Shown one piece after another: positions 9,831 through 24,400 of a stretch of DNA of 64,000 nt (positions within the stretch are counted from its first letter, which is position 1; every line of letters begins with the position of its first letter). A program made the translations under genes and the position numbers. Source of the DNA: Marinobacter sp. LV10R510-11A (lineage in GTDB: Bacteria; Pseudomonadota; Gammaproteobacteria; Pseudomonadales; Oleiphilaceae). The notes beneath the pieces are model-generated. The model saw only the letters and a list, made by a program, of their open reading frames with translations, had not been told where the DNA came from and made no database searches. The stretch lies in NCBI RefSeq assembly GCF_900215155.1, contig NZ_LT907980.1, positions 1,612,001 through 1,676,000 of the forward strand. Reading direction: 5' to 3'.

Positions 9831-10823
9831 TCATTGGATACCGGCGGCGGCGCCCCCTTGCTGATGGCGCACACCAAACCACTCAACCAGCAAAACAAGA
9901 ACAATACCAGCAAAAGCCATTACCACAACCATGGCAATCTGCGGATCCTGACCGGCGAGATCCGCAAATGCCCCAGGGCTGATACTGACCTCGCTCAGCG
10001 GTACCTGTTCTCCCAAACTGTTGGTTCGCCAACTAAGCGTCTGCTTCCAGGGCCAGACCTTATTCAGTGCGCCAATCATGAAGCCTGTAAGCAGAGCAAG
10101 CACTGGGTCGTGGAACTGGTGGAACGCCCAGGTAATTAGCCTTGCAACCGACAGCAACCCCACCAAGCAACCTGCCATAAACAGCAGCAAAAAAGCGATA
10201 TCAAAAGATTTGATGGCCGCCAAAACCGGTGCGTACATGCCAATAATAACCAGAATAAAACTTCCGGAAATACCGGGCAGAATCATTGCGCATATTGCCA
10301 CAGCGCCGGCGGCAAAAAATGCCAGTGCAGAAGGGTTGAGCTGGCCTACAGATAGGGTTGTAATCCACCAGGCGGCAACAATGCCAACAACAAGAGGAAT
10401 GAGTAAGGTGGCGCGGTAATGTCGTGCCTGGCGGCCCATGTGCCAAACAGACGCCAGAATGAGCCCGAAAAAAAAGCTCCAGATCAGGATCGGGTACTCG
10501 GCAAGCATAAAACTAATCGCAGAAGCCAGTGTCACAATGCTGACGAGAATCCCCACCAGCAGCGTACTAAGAAATGTGCCGTCACAAGCTTGCCAGAAAG
10601 CGCCCAGCCTTCCTCGAAATAAGTCCTTGAATACGGCACCCGGAACCGCATTAATCGCCTCCAGAAGCCGGAAGTAGATACCGGTTATAAACGCGATGGT
10701 GCCGCCGGAAACGCCGGGGACAATATCCGCCGCCCCCATCGCCATACCTCTTAAGAACACCGAGGCGGGATGTTGTGTACGTTCGCTGCTTTGCGTAAGA
10801 GCTTCTTGCTGCTTATCGTTCAA
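9831..10823 (-). CDS. DUF368 membrane protein (PopT-type polyprenyl-phosphate translocase)
   Basis: Polytopic membrane protein of 330 residues with about eight to ten hydrophobic helices. It carries the DUF368 signatures [25 protein letters not shown] and, in the second half, a repeated [17 protein letters not shown] element, an internal repeat typical of the family. DUF368 proteins (PopT) were recently shown to recycle undecaprenyl phosphate across the membrane, with importance at alkaline pH in Vibrio. The annotated start is a TTG overlapping the pcm stop (TTGA), implying coupling. It lies between pcm and nlpD, which are often adjacent in other gammaproteobacteria. Confidence 0.88.
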   Translation of the reverse strand: MNDKQQEALTQSSERTQHPASVFLRGMAMGAADIVPGVSGGTIAFITGIYFRLLEAINAVPGAVFKDLFRGRLGAFWQACDGTFLSTLLVGILVSIVTLASAISFMLAEYPILIWSFFFGLILASVWHMGRQARHYRATLLIPLVVGIVAAWWITTLSVGQLNPSALAFFAAGAVAICAMILPGISGSFILVIIGMYAPVLAAIKSFDIAFLLLFMAGCLVGLLSVARLITWAFHQFHDPVLALLTGFMIGALNKVWPWKQTLSWRTNSLGEQVPLSEVSISPGAFADLAGQDPQIAMVVVMAFAGIVLVLLVEWFGVRHQQGGAAAGIQ

Positions 10824-11449
10824 CGGACAACCCCGCCCAGCAAGGGCACAAAGCGAACGGGCTCCAGCTCACGGCGTTCAAATCGGTCACCGTTGCGGAT
10901 TACTTCAACAAGTACTTGCTGCTCTTCACCAACAGGTGCCACCAAAACACCACCATCTGCAAGTTGGTCCAGCAGCTCAGTTGGCACCTCCATTGGAGCG
11001 GCAGTCACAATAATGCCGTCAAACGGCCCTCTTTCTGGCCAACCCATACCGCCGTCTGCATGCTTAAGCATGGCATTCCGGATATTAAGTTGCCGCAGCC
11101 GATCCCGGGCACGATCCTGAAGTGGCTTGATGCGCTCAACACTGTAAATCTGACCAAAGAGCTGTGACAACACAGCGGTTTGATAACCGGACCCCGTGCC
11201 TAGCTCCAGTACTCTGGCGGGTTCATGCTTGAGCAGCAGTTCGGTCATTCGGGCGACAATGTAGGGTTGCGACAGCGTCTGACCATACCCGATAGGCAGT
11301 GACGTGTCCTCATAAGCCCGATGCGACAGCGCCTCATCCAAAAAAATGTGGCGCGGTATCTGCCCCATTACTTCCAGAACGCGATCTGACTCGATACCCG
11401 ATTGTTTGAGGCGCTGCACCAAACGCATGCGCGTGCGTCTGGACGTCAT
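10820..11449 (-). CDS. pcm: Protein-L-isoaspartate O-methyltransferase
   Basis: Repairs age-damaged proteins by methylating L-isoaspartyl residues with S-adenosylmethionine. The Rossmann SAM motif is visible ([15 protein letters not shown]). The family signature precedes it ([22 protein letters not shown]), with IIVTAAP and VAPVGEEQQ following. The ATG at 11449 gives [10 protein letters not shown], which matches relatives, and 209 residues. A GTG at 11476 overlapping the surE stop as GTGA is the main alternative. A much longer open frame back to 11674 lies inside surE and is not real. It is part of the truD-surE-pcm string. Confidence 0.95.
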   Translation of the reverse strand: MTSRRTRMRLVQRLKQSGIESDRVLEVMGQIPRHIFLDEALSHRAYEDTSLPIGYGQTLSQPYIVARMTELLLKHEPARVLELGTGSGYQTAVLSQLFGQIYSVERIKPLQDRARDRLRQLNIRNAMLKHADGGMGWPERGPFDGIIVTAAPMEVPTELLDQLADGGVLVAPVGEEQQVLVEVIRNGDRFERRELEPVRFVPLLGGVVR

Positions 11450-11472
11450 CCCTATACCCTGAAGCTCGCCAG

Positions 11473-12243
11473 TCACGCACCATCCCCCATGGAGGCCTGA
11501 AGAGAGTCTACCCAGGTTCTGAGAGACACTAACGCCTCGTGGCGAGTCATGTCGATGTGAACCGGCGTCAGTGAGACATACCCTTGTGAAACAGCGTGGA
11601 AGTCGGTTCCCGGGCCGGCATCGCCGCCTTTTCCGGCCGCACCTATCCAGTAACGCTCCCTGCCCCGTGGGCACGTCATAGGGACAGCACCCTCGGCGCG
11701 CTCCCGGTCACCCAACCGGGTCACTCGAAAGCCTGCGAGCTCTTCCCACGGTATATCCGGCACGTTTACATTCAGAATGGATCTAGGCCCCAAAACAAAA
11801 GGACGTGAACTTTCGAGAAGCATGCGCACGACCCTTGCAGCCGTGTCGTAATGATTGCGCCCCTCACTCACCAAAGACACGGCAATCGCAGGCAACCCAA
11901 GATGACGGCCTTCAGTTGCGGCCGCTACGGTGCCAGAATAGATGATATCGTCACCCAGATTAGCGTGGGTGTTAATACCGGAAACCACCCGGTCGAACGG
12001 CTCTTTAAACAGCCCATTAACCGCCAGATGCACGCAATCGGTAGGCGTACCGTCGATAGATCGAAAACCATTGGGGTGCTGCTCAACCGTAAGGGGGCGG
12101 TTAAGCGTTAAGGCATTGCTGGCACCACTGTGATCCCTGTCCGGTGCGACTACTTCAAGGTCACCTAGGCCTTTGAGGCCTTCATATAGGGCTACCAGTC
12201 CCGGTGAATGAACACCGTCATCATTTGATAACAGAATACGCAC
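11473..12243 (-). CDS. surE: 5'/3'-nucleotidase SurE
   Basis: Survival protein SurE, a divalent-metal nucleotidase acting on nucleoside monophosphates and short polyphosphate. The N-terminal metal site is the canonical [13 protein letters not shown], and the second family motif is [22 protein letters not shown] (shown in parts, residues about 90-112). The GTG at 12243 is chosen because GGAGAG lies 5 bp upstream and because it gives the usual [10 protein letters not shown] start. A TTG at 12255 precedes that site and is rejected. About 256 residues. It lies between truD and pcm in the conserved order. Confidence 0.95.
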   Translation of the reverse strand: MRILLSNDDGVHSPGLVALYEGLKGLGDLEVVAPDRDHSGASNALTLNRPLTVEQHPNGFRSIDGTPTDCVHLAVNGLFKEPFDRVVSGINTHANLGDDIIYSGTVAAATEGRHLGLPAIAVSLVSEGRNHYDTAARVVRMLLESSRPFVLGPRSILNVNVPDIPWEELAGFRVTRLGDRERAEGAVPMTCPRGRERYWIGAAGKGGDAGPGTDFHAVSQGYVSLTPVHIDMTRHEALVSLRTWVDSLQASMGDGA

Positions 12244-12255
12244 AGTGCTCTCCAA

Positions 12256-12281
12256 AAATAGCTAGCCACTAAATAGCTAGC
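12256..12281. repeat. 15-bp period duplication at the truD stop codon
   Basis: AAATAGCTAGC occurs at 12256-12266 and again at 12271-12281, a 15-bp period. The copy on the truD side contains the truD stop TAG. The duplication places a second in-frame TAG 15 bases further on. Confidence 0.8.
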
Positions 12282-13371
12282 TGTGTTGTTTGTTATGTTG
12301 GCCGAGGCTCATGTCCTCAAGCTCAAAAATATCACTCAAAACCGTGGTGGCGTATTGGCCTGGATCGAGGAAAAAGTCCAGTTCCAATCCACCATCATCC
12401 AACCATGACCAGCTCAGGCTCTTTGCCATGGCAACCAGAGGCCGACGCTCGGGCTTCATTCGAGTCGCCAGAAACAGAGAAGCCAGCTCCGGTGTCAGCG
12501 CCACTGTGTCACGTTCTCGTTGCCCTACTTCACCGTTGGCGCTTGTACCGCCATCGCCCCACAACGGGCCAGTTGCGTGCTCAGTAGGCTCGCCCGGTAG
12601 TGCTGCACGCCAACTGCCCTCGGCTACTCGGGCCGCAAGAACTTCGTTAAAAAACCAGGAGCGGGCGGCGGAAAAGTACAATACGTTTTTCCGGCCATCT
12701 CTGCCACCGGCAGACTTGCCCTGCCCCCTGCGCTTGCCATGCCCACCGCGCCGGTTCAATGCAGAAGGGTCAATATGAACCGCCCGATCCAAGTTACCGC
12801 CGCCAAAGCCGAAACGCTGGGGGCCAAAGTAATTGGGGGCGCCTTGGGCTTTCAAACGCTCAAGCGCGCTTTCGACAACTTCGCGACCAGCACTTACCTG
12901 CCGGAGCGTAATCGTAAAATGATTACCTTGGTGATCACCACGCCGCAATTTGCGCACGCTGCGATGGGCTGATTTTACCGGCCAGCGCTCTGAAATCTTC
13001 TCAATCAATGCCGCATCATCGTCCATCATACCGGGACGATAAAGACTGAACCATTGGCGGGTGACCGCGTGGCGGTCTTTCATCCCACAAAACCCCACAT
13101 CAAAGGATCGACAGTCCGCAACCTTCGCAAGCTCTCCCGCCACAAATTCCGTATTGTCGCCGGTTTTCTCGATGCGTAAGCACAGATGCTCACCCTCACC
13201 GGTGACGCTGATGACACTGGAAGGCTCCGCTTGTTCCGGGAATTCCTCCAGCACCTCCCTGACCCGGAAATCTTCCGGCGCGGTTTTCAAATGCGCATTG
13301 GATACCCTAGTGCCACCCGATACCGGCCAGTCCAGCCGCCACTTTCTTGTGTCAGTTCCGGAATCACTCAC
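12277..13371 (-). CDS. truD: tRNA pseudouridine(13) synthase
   Basis: Converts U13 of certain tRNAs to pseudouridine. The catalytic aspartate lies in [19 protein letters not shown]. Other TruD signatures are [28 protein letters not shown] and the C-terminal [18 protein letters not shown]. Unusual: a Gly/Arg/Lys-rich stretch of about 22 residues (bases 12689-12754) interrupts the segment just before the [14 protein letters not shown] helix, where Pseudomonas TruD has a short loop. The GTG at 13371 overlaps the ispF stop as GTGA and gives 364 residues. A longer reading to 13395 overlaps ispF more and is less likely. Confidence 0.94.
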   Translation of the reverse strand: MSDSGTDTRKWRLDWPVSGGTRVSNAHLKTAPEDFRVREVLEEFPEQAEPSSVISVTGEGEHLCLRIEKTGDNTEFVAGELAKVADCRSFDVGFCGMKDRHAVTRQWFSLYRPGMMDDDAALIEKISERWPVKSAHRSVRKLRRGDHQGNHFTITLRQVSAGREVVESALERLKAQGAPNYFGPQRFGFGGGNLDRAVHIDPSALNRRGGHGKRRGQGKSAGGRDGRKNVLYFSAARSWFFNEVLAARVAEGSWRAALPGEPTEHATGPLWGDGGTSANGEVGQRERDTVALTPELASLFLATRMKPERRPLVAMAKSLSWSWLDDGGLELDFFLDPGQYATTVLSDIFELEDMSLGQHNKQHS

Positions 13372-13847
13372 AATGTCACCGGCGCAAGCAGACACACGGC
13401 TTGGCAGGCAATACCCTCACCACGGCCGGTAAATCCCAGCTTCTCGCTGGTGGTCGCTTTTACGCTCACACGGCTGGCCGGAATACCCAAATCCTTCGCG
13501 ATATTCAAGCGCATGGCCTCGATATGCGGTGCCATTTTTGGTGCCTGAGCAATGATCGTAGTATCGACATTAAGAACACCAAACCCTTCCTCCGCCACTC
13601 GGGCAATCACCCGGCGCAACAGATCCCGGCTATCCGCACCGGCCCACTCAGCACTGGTGTCCGGAAACAGATGGCCAATATCCCCAAGGACAACCGCTCC
13701 CAGCAGAGCATCCGCCAAAGCGTGCAACAGCACATCGCCATCAGAGTGAGCTCTCAGGCCCTGACTATAAGGTATGGAAACGCCGCCAAGAACAACAGCA
13801 TTGCCTTCGCCGAAGGCATGAACATCAAAACCCTGACCAATTCGCAT
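13368..13847 (-). CDS. ispF: 2-C-methyl-D-erythritol 2,4-cyclodiphosphate synthase
   Basis: Fifth step of the MEP isoprenoid pathway, forming the cyclic diphosphate with loss of CMP. The zinc ligands are in [12 protein letters not shown] (Asp8, His10) and the third histidine in [32 protein letters not shown] near the C-terminus is the hydrophobic/phosphate-binding motif. 159 residues, full length. It follows ispD by 27 bp and its stop codon overlaps the truD start. IspD and IspF are adjacent, as in most gammaproteobacteria, but not fused. Confidence 0.97.
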   Translation of the reverse strand: MRIGQGFDVHAFGEGNAVVLGGVSIPYSQGLRAHSDGDVLLHALADALLGAVVLGDIGHLFPDTSAEWAGADSRDLLRRVIARVAEEGFGVLNVDTTIIAQAPKMAPHIEAMRLNIAKDLGIPASRVSVKATTSEKLGFTGRGEGIACQAVCLLAPVTL

Positions 13848-13874
13848 AATTTACTCCGGGAAAATCCAGAAAAC

Positions 13875-14576
13875 TCAGAACCGGCTAAGAATAAAACCAG
13901 CAAGATCCAGGTCAGCGGGTACGGTAATTTTAATATTATCCGACCGACCCTCAACTAAAACCGGCATGTTACCGGAAAACTCCATGGCAGAAGACTCATC
14001 CGTAACCGGTTGCCCCTCATTAAACGCCCGCTCCAACGCTTCAACCAACTTGGCGTAACGAAACATCTGAGGTGTCAGCGCCCGCCATAATTGGCTTCGA
14101 TCCACTGTACCGATAACCTCAGGCAACTGACTCAGTTTCGCTTTTTTAAGCGTATCCGCAACCGGAGCCGCCAAAAGACCACCCACAGGATGATGGGATA
14201 AAGTCGAAATAAGATTCGCTAAATCGGCTGAGTGAACACAAGGACGGGCAGCATCATGAACCAACACCCAGTCGTCAGCCGCAGCCTGCCCTGCCAGAGC
14301 GCTTAAGGCGGAAAGAACAGAATCTGCCCGCTCGGCACCGCCATTACAGGTCTGAATACGGTCATTTTTACTGGCGTCAGTGTTTGGCCACCAATGATCT
14401 TCAGTATTCAGAGGCACCATGCAGCCGGCAAACAAACCGGTATCAAGCATTCGCGAAAGCGTGATATCCAAAATAAAGCGGTTATCTATTCGGAGGTACT
14501 GCTTCGGGCGCTCGGCCAGCATGCGCTGACCAATACCGGCGGCGGGGACAATCAACCAGTGTTTAGAGGAGGCCAT
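13875..14576 (-). CDS. ispD: 2-C-methyl-D-erythritol 4-phosphate cytidylyltransferase
   Basis: Third step of the MEP pathway, joining CTP to methylerythritol phosphate. Motifs are the N-terminal nucleotide loop VPAAGIGQRM followed by PKQYL, the DWVLVHDAARPCV segment, the QLWRALTPQMFRY segment, VTDESSAMEF, and the C-terminal DNIKITVPADLDLA. 233 residues. The ATG at 14576 is preceded on its strand by the 33-bp gap after ftsB, so ftsB-ispD-ispF-truD-surE-pcm read as one unit. Confidence 0.96.
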   Translation of the reverse strand: MASSKHWLIVPAAGIGQRMLAERPKQYLRIDNRFILDITLSRMLDTGLFAGCMVPLNTEDHWWPNTDASKNDRIQTCNGGAERADSVLSALSALAGQAAADDWVLVHDAARPCVHSADLANLISTLSHHPVGGLLAAPVADTLKKAKLSQLPEVIGTVDRSQLWRALTPQMFRYAKLVEALERAFNEGQPVTDESSAMEFSGNMPVLVEGRSDNIKITVPADLDLAGFILSRF

Positions 14577-14609
14577 AGGGTTTCCGCATGAAGTCTGGAG
14601 AGCGGAAGG

Positions 14610-14882
14610 TCAGTGCTCAATAACAAGAAAGAAGGTTTCATCATCGCGAATCAAGCCAAGGTTCATCCGCGCCCGCTCTTCCACCGCGCCCTGCTCGTTA
14701 CGAAGGTTACGCACCTCCGCATACAGGCGCTCATTACGGGTAGCCAGCTCGGCATTCCCCTCACGCTGTTCGGCAATCGACTTTTCCAACGTCCAGACCT
14801 GCGCAAAGCTGCCTTCCCCGACCCACAGGCGCACCTGCAGCATGAGAATCAGAACAGCCATGAAAGCCCAGAGCAACTTCAT
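14610..14882 (-). CDS. ftsB: Cell division protein FtsB
   Basis: Small bitopic divisome protein (90 residues) that works with FtsQ and FtsL to recruit and activate septal peptidoglycan synthesis. One N-terminal membrane helix (LLWAFMAVLILMLQVRLWV) is followed by a coiled coil (about residues 30-70: EKSIAEQREGNAELATRNERL) and the family C-terminal EERARMNLGLIRDDETFF. The start ATG is at 14882; the TTG one codon upstream is ignored. It lies between eno and ispD, the standard location. Confidence 0.95.
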   Translation of the reverse strand: MKLLWAFMAVLILMLQVRLWVGEGSFAQVWTLEKSIAEQREGNAELATRNERLYAEVRNLRNEQGAVEERARMNLGLIRDDETFFLVIEH

Positions 14883-15037
14883 CAATACCGATTCCGTTCA
14901 GGAGTTAACCGATCAAAAATTCAACACTAAGCGTTGAGTATAGACCTTAGAGTAGATTAGCAACAAATTCACCTAACCGCTTGGGCAATCAGGCCATCGT
15001 GACTGAATTTTCATTCGAAACACGACGACCTCTGATC

Positions 15038-16357
<1,320 letters not shown>

Positions 16358-16368
16358 TTACAAAGGTC

Positions 16369-16374
16369 ATTATA
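16369..16374 (-). promoter_or_regulatory. Possible -10 element for eno
   Basis: A perfect TATAAT on the minus strand lies 35 bp before the eno start codon and just after the kdsA terminator. No good -35 hexamer is visible at the right distance, so this is only a candidate promoter. Its position fits the need for separate eno transcription. Confidence 0.35.
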
Positions 16375-16392
16375 AAAGTTAGATCAAGAGCT

Positions 16393-18930
<2,538 letters not shown>

Positions 18931-18975
18931 TCATCTCAAGATGGGACGCCAGACTACCAGAAAGCCCTCAACGAC

Positions 18976-20316
18976 TCAATTACAATCCCGCTCTACCATC
19001 AGCTGCCAGACTGCCTCAGGCGCGCTTCCCGAGTATTGCTCAGAACACCACAAATCGCCAATAGCGATCAGCTCTTCTTCACCCTCCAGGCCCTTGAAAA
19101 CCAGGGGTAAACGACCCCTTTCCCAGGGTGGAACTGCCTGTTCCTGAAGCCATTTTTTGAGCGATTTAGAGGGGCCATCCAAGCGAAAACGTAAGCGTTC
19201 TCCACCCTGCCTCGTACATATTCGTATTGGCTGCACGTCCGTTATTTCTGTAGCTACTGGCATCAGCTTGATTGTCCACTCGCCCCAGCTAACTGGCTGG
19301 CCTGGCTCCAGCAGCACAGGCTCGTGCGGCAAATCAGGCAATTCGGGGTCTAGGTAAAGCTCGCCTTGGAAGCGCCGCAGACTAAAACCGTTTGCCCGTA
19401 ACTCGGGAGATCGGTCTTCCGCCGCCTGCAATAGATCATGCAGTACCTGCGACCAGTCATTGATTGAAGGGGAAGAATATCCGGCACGCCGGATCCACCA
19501 GCGCAGAAGGTTTTTCTGTTCCGCGAGAGAAAGGGCGTTTAATCCTGCGACCGGCAGGCGTCGCTCATACGCTCCCAACCCCCGCCACTGTAATTCCGCC
19601 AGCTGCTGATTTAAAAAATCACTTTCCGAACACGCGCTCGCAGTGTGTCGAAGGCGCTGATTCAACCCCGACCAGCGCTTTTTCAGCGCGGGCAGAATAC
19701 CAAGGCGAAGAAAGTTACGGTCGAACCGTTGATCGGTATTGCTGGGGTCATCAACCCATGAAATCCCAGCCAGATGTGCGTGGCGCTCAAGCTCTGATCG
19801 CTCAAAGTCCAGCAATGGCCGGGCAAGGTGGCCGCGCCCCAACGGGCGACTCTGCGGCATACCTGCAAGACCAGCCACGCCGCTGCCACGGAACATACGG
19901 AAGAGCACCGTTTCGGCCTGATCATCACCGTGATGGGCCATTAGCAGAACGTCGCCAGGCTCAAGAATTGCCTCGAAAGCGTGATAGCGGGCCTTGCGAG
20001 CCGTTTCTTCAAGCCCCTCACCAGGGCCGCTGCCGAGCTCAACCGTCACCGGTTGAACCGTAAGAGGCACACCCAGCTCGGCGCACAGGTTCCGGCAGAA
20101 GGTTTCCGTCTCACCGGCATTGGCTTGAAGCTGGTGATTGATATGCACCGCCCGTATGCCAGGGTGGCAGTGCGCAGCAAGGTGCAGAAGGAGGGTAGAA
20201 TCTAGGCCGCCACTGAGGGCAACCCAGAGCCGCCGGTATCCAGAAACGGCTTTTACCGGCGCACTCAAAGTCTCCGAAAAGGCGTACCCAGGTACGGGCT
20301 TAGCGCCCGGTATCAT
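18976..20316 (-). CDS. tilS: tRNA(Ile)-lysidine synthase
   Basis: Modifies C34 of the CAU-anticodon tRNA-Ile to lysidine, so that it reads AUA codons; essential in most bacteria. The PP-loop ATPase motif is [20 protein letters not shown] near residue 30. The [24 protein letters not shown] and [18 protein letters not shown] signatures follow. The C-terminal TilS-C domain includes RQGGERLRF and [20 protein letters not shown]. 446 residues. The start overlaps the end of accA by 17 bp. The accA-tilS-pyrG order is conserved. Confidence 0.96.
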   Translation of the reverse strand: MIPGAKPVPGYAFSETLSAPVKAVSGYRRLWVALSGGLDSTLLLHLAAHCHPGIRAVHINHQLQANAGETETFCRNLCAELGVPLTVQPVTVELGSGPGEGLEETARKARYHAFEAILEPGDVLLMAHHGDDQAETVLFRMFRGSGVAGLAGMPQSRPLGRGHLARPLLDFERSELERHAHLAGISWVDDPSNTDQRFDRNFLRLGILPALKKRWSGLNQRLRHTASACSESDFLNQQLAELQWRGLGAYERRLPVAGLNALSLAEQKNLLRWWIRRAGYSSPSINDWSQVLHDLLQAAEDRSPELRANGFSLRRFQGELYLDPELPDLPHEPVLLEPGQPVSWGEWTIKLMPVATEITDVQPIRICTRQGGERLRFRLDGPSKSLKKWLQEQAVPPWERGRLPLVFKGLEGEEELIAIGDLWCSEQYSGSAPEAVWQLMVERDCN

Positions 20317-21253
20317 AGCGGGTTAGCCGCTCATACCGCCGGGATACCAGCTCATCCAGAGGCAGCCGACTAAGTTCGGCCATACCGTTTGCTAAGGTTT
20401 CACGCAGGGCTTCAGCCGTTTTTTCGGGGTTGCGATGGGCGCCACCAAGAGGCTCAGAGATAACGTTGTCCGCCAGCCCAAGATCCTTCAGGCGATCTGC
20501 AGTCACACCCATAGCCTCTGCTGCCAGTGAAGCATATTCGGCGCTTTTCCAGAGAATGGACGCGCACCCTTCGGGCGATATAACTGCATAGGTGGAGTAC
20601 TGCAGCATGTTTAGCTGATCGCACACGCCAATGGCCAGTGCACCGCCAGAACCGCCCTCACCGATCACAGTAGAAATGATGGGCGTTTTGAGCCGGGACA
20701 TCACCGCCAGGTTGAACGCGATCGCCTCACTCTGGCCTCGCTCTTCAGCACCTATGCCGGGATAAGCGCCCGGGGTGTCTATAAATGTGAGAATGGGCAT
20801 TCTGAAGCGCTCTGCCATCTCCATCAGGCGCAAGGCTTTGCGGTACCCTTCGGGGCGTGGCATGCCAAAGTTGCGCTTAACCTTATCCCGCACTTCGCGG
20901 CCTTTTTGATGGCCGACAATCATTACAGGTTTATCGTTCAGCCGCGCGGTACCGCCCACGATGGCTTGATCGTCTGCGTACCGACGGTCGCCGTGGAGCT
21001 CATCGAAATCTTCGAAGATCATTTCGATATAGTCTTTGGTATAGGGGCGACGCGGGTGCCGAGCAAGGCGAGCAACGTCCCAAGGATGCAGATCCGAGAA
21101 AATGCTCTCGGTCAGGCTGACGCTTTTCTTCTTCAGCCGGGTAATTTCATCAGAAATATTAATATCAGTGTCGTTGCCTACCATACGAAGCTCTTCAATC
21201 TTAGCTTCAAGGTCGGCAATCGGCTGTTCGAAATCCAAATAATTAGGGTTCAT
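20300..21253 (-). CDS. accA: Acetyl-CoA carboxylase carboxyltransferase subunit alpha
   Basis: Half of the carboxyltransferase that transfers CO2 from biotin to acetyl-CoA in fatty-acid initiation; it works with AccD, which is not in this window. The family start is visible ([19 protein letters not shown]). The crotonase-like core follows: GRTV-type [51 protein letters not shown] and [17 protein letters not shown]. 317 residues. It sits between dnaE (upstream) and tilS (downstream), all on the minus strand. Confidence 0.98.
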   Translation of the reverse strand: MNPNYLDFEQPIADLEAKIEELRMVGNDTDINISDEITRLKKKSVSLTESIFSDLHPWDVARLARHPRRPYTKDYIEMIFEDFDELHGDRRYADDQAIVGGTARLNDKPVMIVGHQKGREVRDKVKRNFGMPRPEGYRKALRLMEMAERFRMPILTFIDTPGAYPGIGAEERGQSEAIAFNLAVMSRLKTPIISTVIGEGGSGGALAIGVCDQLNMLQYSTYAVISPEGCASILWKSAEYASLAAEAMGVTADRLKDLGLADNVISEPLGGAHRNPEKTAEALRETLANGMAELSRLPLDELVSRRYERLTRYDTGR

Positions 21254-21411
21254 GATGTTCCATCATTTTATCGCCAAGCGGGACAGCGCTCCGCCAATAC
21301 AGAATTTGGTACAAAGATAGCAGCGCGCGGGTCATGGCTAAAGCGGACATTGGTATGAGCCCGCAATCTGACAAATATTTAATTTCCCGCGCAATTCTTT
21401 GCCTTAGTCAC

Positions 21412-24400
21412 TTAATCATAGACCAGTTCCACGCACTGGTCGCCCACCAGATGCTTCAGCTCCATCAACAAATTGTCGTCTGGCTGCACTCGCCAAGCCT
21501 CTCCCAGTTCAATCCGGGTGCTGGCCTCTGGGCTACTATATTCAATCCAGACCGGGCTGCCATCACAGCGAAACGGCCTCAGCGTGCTATCAATTTTGTC
21601 CAGCAGGCCATTTTGCAGTTGGTCAGCGTGGAGGTTTAATTTCAATCCTCGGCTGAACTGCTTGCGCGCGCTGGGCACGTTCATTACGGAATTCACACGC
21701 ATTTTCATCTGGCCAGAGTAATCATCGTGGCTTACCTGACCTTCAACCACAATCACCTCATCCGATTGCAGCAGCTCCCGGTTCTCAAAAAAGGCTTCCG
21801 AAAACAACGTAGCCTCAATTCGCGCACTCCGGTCATCCAGCGTAATGAAGCACATGGTAGAACCTGTGCGGGTTTTCATAGTTCGCTGCGCAATTACCAA
21901 CCCAGCAACCCGCTGAGGTGATTTATTGGGCTTGAGATCGGCAATGGATGAGCGCACAAAACGCCGGACTTCCCGCTCGTATTCGTCGAACGGGTGCCCT
22001 GTAAGGTATAGACCAAGGGTATCTTTTTCACCTTTCAGTCGCTGCTTTTCAGGCCATTCCCGTATATCGGCTACATCTGCATACGGATCGCCACCATCAC
22101 CGGCTTCCAGCATTTCCCCGAACATATCCACCATGCCCACGGATTCGTTGCGGGATTGCTGACCCGCCTGCTGTACCGCTTTCGGCACACTGGCCATAAG
22201 CTGGGCGCGGCTGGCTCCGAGTTTATCCATGGCACCGGAGCGGATGATAGCTTCCATGGCACGCTTGTTGATTTTTTTAAGATCTACCTTGCGGCAGAAA
22301 TCGAAAATATCCTGATAAGGCTCGCCATCGGCCCTGCCCTCCACAATGGCCTGAATAGGCCCCTCGCCCAATCCTTTGATGGCGCCAAGGCCGTAAACAA
22401 CCTGGCCTTCATCGTTAACGGTAAAGGCATATTCTGAGCTGCTGACATCTGGCAACACCAGATCCAGTTTAAGGTTGCGGCACTCCTCTACCAGTATCAC
22501 GACTTTGTCGGTGTTCTGCATATCCGCAGTCAGTACCGCGGCCATGAATTCGGCGGTGTAGTGCGCCTTCAGCCACAGCGTCTGGTAAGACACCAACGCG
22601 TAAGCAGCTGAGTGAGATTTGTTGAAGCCGTAGCCGGCAAACTTCTCAACCAGATCAAATATGTTTTCCGCGAGGGTTTTGTTGATGCCATTATTTTCGC
22701 AGCCATCCAGGAAAAACTGCTTTTGCTTGGCCATTTCTTCGGGTTTTTTCTTGCCCATGGCGCGGCGTAGCATATCCGCATTACCCAGAGTGTAGCCCGC
22801 CATTACCTGAGCAATCTGCATCACCTGCTCTTGGTAAAGGATAACCCCGTAGGTGGGCCCCAGAACCGGCTTCAGGCCGTCGTATTGAAAATCTGGGTGC
22901 GGGAACGACACCGGTTGCTTGCCGTGCTTACGGTCGATAAAGTCGTCAACCATGCCCGATTGCAGCGGCCCGGGGCGGAACAGCGCCACCAGTGCAATCA
23001 TATCCTCTAGGGAATCTGGCTGCAGCCGGCGGATCAAGTCCTTCATGCCGCGGGATTCCAACTGGAATACGGCAGTGGTCTCAGCCTTTTTCAGCATGTC
23101 GAATGAGCGGGCATCTACGAGCGGTATTTCGCTGATATCCAGCGGCGGTAAGTCGCGCTTCACCCGCCGTGGATTGATCATCTTCAGCGTCCAATCGATG
23201 ATGGTGAGCGTTCGCAAACCAAGAAAGTCGAACTTCACCAGCCCAGCTTCTTCTACATCGTTTTTGTCGAACTGGGTGACGAGGCTGCCGCCGTCGGCAT
23301 CGCAATAAAGCGGGGAAAAATCAGTTATCTTGGTAGGTGCGATAACCACGCCGCCGGCGTGTTTACCCGCGTTCCGGCACACGCCTTCAAGCTTAAGTGC
23401 CATTTCCCAGATTTCTTGGGCCTCTTCATCTTGCTCCAGAAACTCTTTGAGCGCGGACTCCTGTTCAACGGCAACATTCAGCGTCATGCCCACTTCAAAG
23501 GGAATCATTTTGGACAGTTTATCGGCGAGGCCGTAAGACTTACCCTGAACGCGGGCAACATCCCGCACTACCGCCTTCGCGGCCATGGTTCCAAAAGTGA
23601 TGATCTGGGAAACCGCTTCCCGGCCATATTTTTCAGCCACGTACGCAATAACGCGATCCCGCCCTTCCATGCAGAAATCGACGTCGAAGTCGGGCATAGA
23701 TACCCGCTCGGGATTAAGGAAGCGCTCGAACAGCAGGTCGTATTCCAGCGGATCCAGATCGGTGATGAGCTGAGCATAAGCCACCAGCGAGCCGGCACCG
23801 GAACCACGGCCAGGCCCCACCGGCACACCGTTGTTCTTGGCCCACTTGATGAAGTCCATCACGATCAGGAAGTAGCCGGGAAACCCCATCTGGATAATGA
23901 TATCCAGCTCGAAATTTAGGCGTTTGTAATAAGCTTCCCGCTTACTGTCATATTCGGGATCGTCCTTGCTGAGTGTTTTCGCCAGCCGGTCTTCCAGCCC
24001 TTCTTCCGAGACCTTCCGGAAGTAGTCGTCCATGGTTAGACCGTCTGGGATCGGGTAATTAGGCAGGAAGTACTCACCCAGCCGCACAGTCACCGAGCAG
24101 CGCCGGGCTATTTCTACAGTATTCTGAATGGCTTCAGGAATATCACTGAACAGCTCAACCATTTCTTCTGAACTGCGAAGGTATTGCTGGTCGCTAAATC
24201 GGCGGTCACGGCGAGGATCGTCCAGAGCCCGGCTTTCACCGATGCAGACCCGAGCTTCATGGGCCTCGAAGTCCTCAGCCTTAAGAAAGTGAACATCGTT
24301 TGTGGCAACAACCGGCAGCGCGAGACTCTGCGCCAGTTCAACACTCATATGCAGGCAGTCTTCATCCCCAGCCCGCCCGGTGCGCTGCAACTCCAGATAA

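Noticed and set aside
11450-11674. N-terminal extension of pcm to a 284-residue protein
   Set aside because: It overlaps surE by about 200 bp and does not match Pcm; the family start is the ATG at 11449.
19464-20063. A 199-residue plus-strand frame inside tilS
   Set aside because: Opposite to an intact PP-loop ATPase gene; low-complexity composition.
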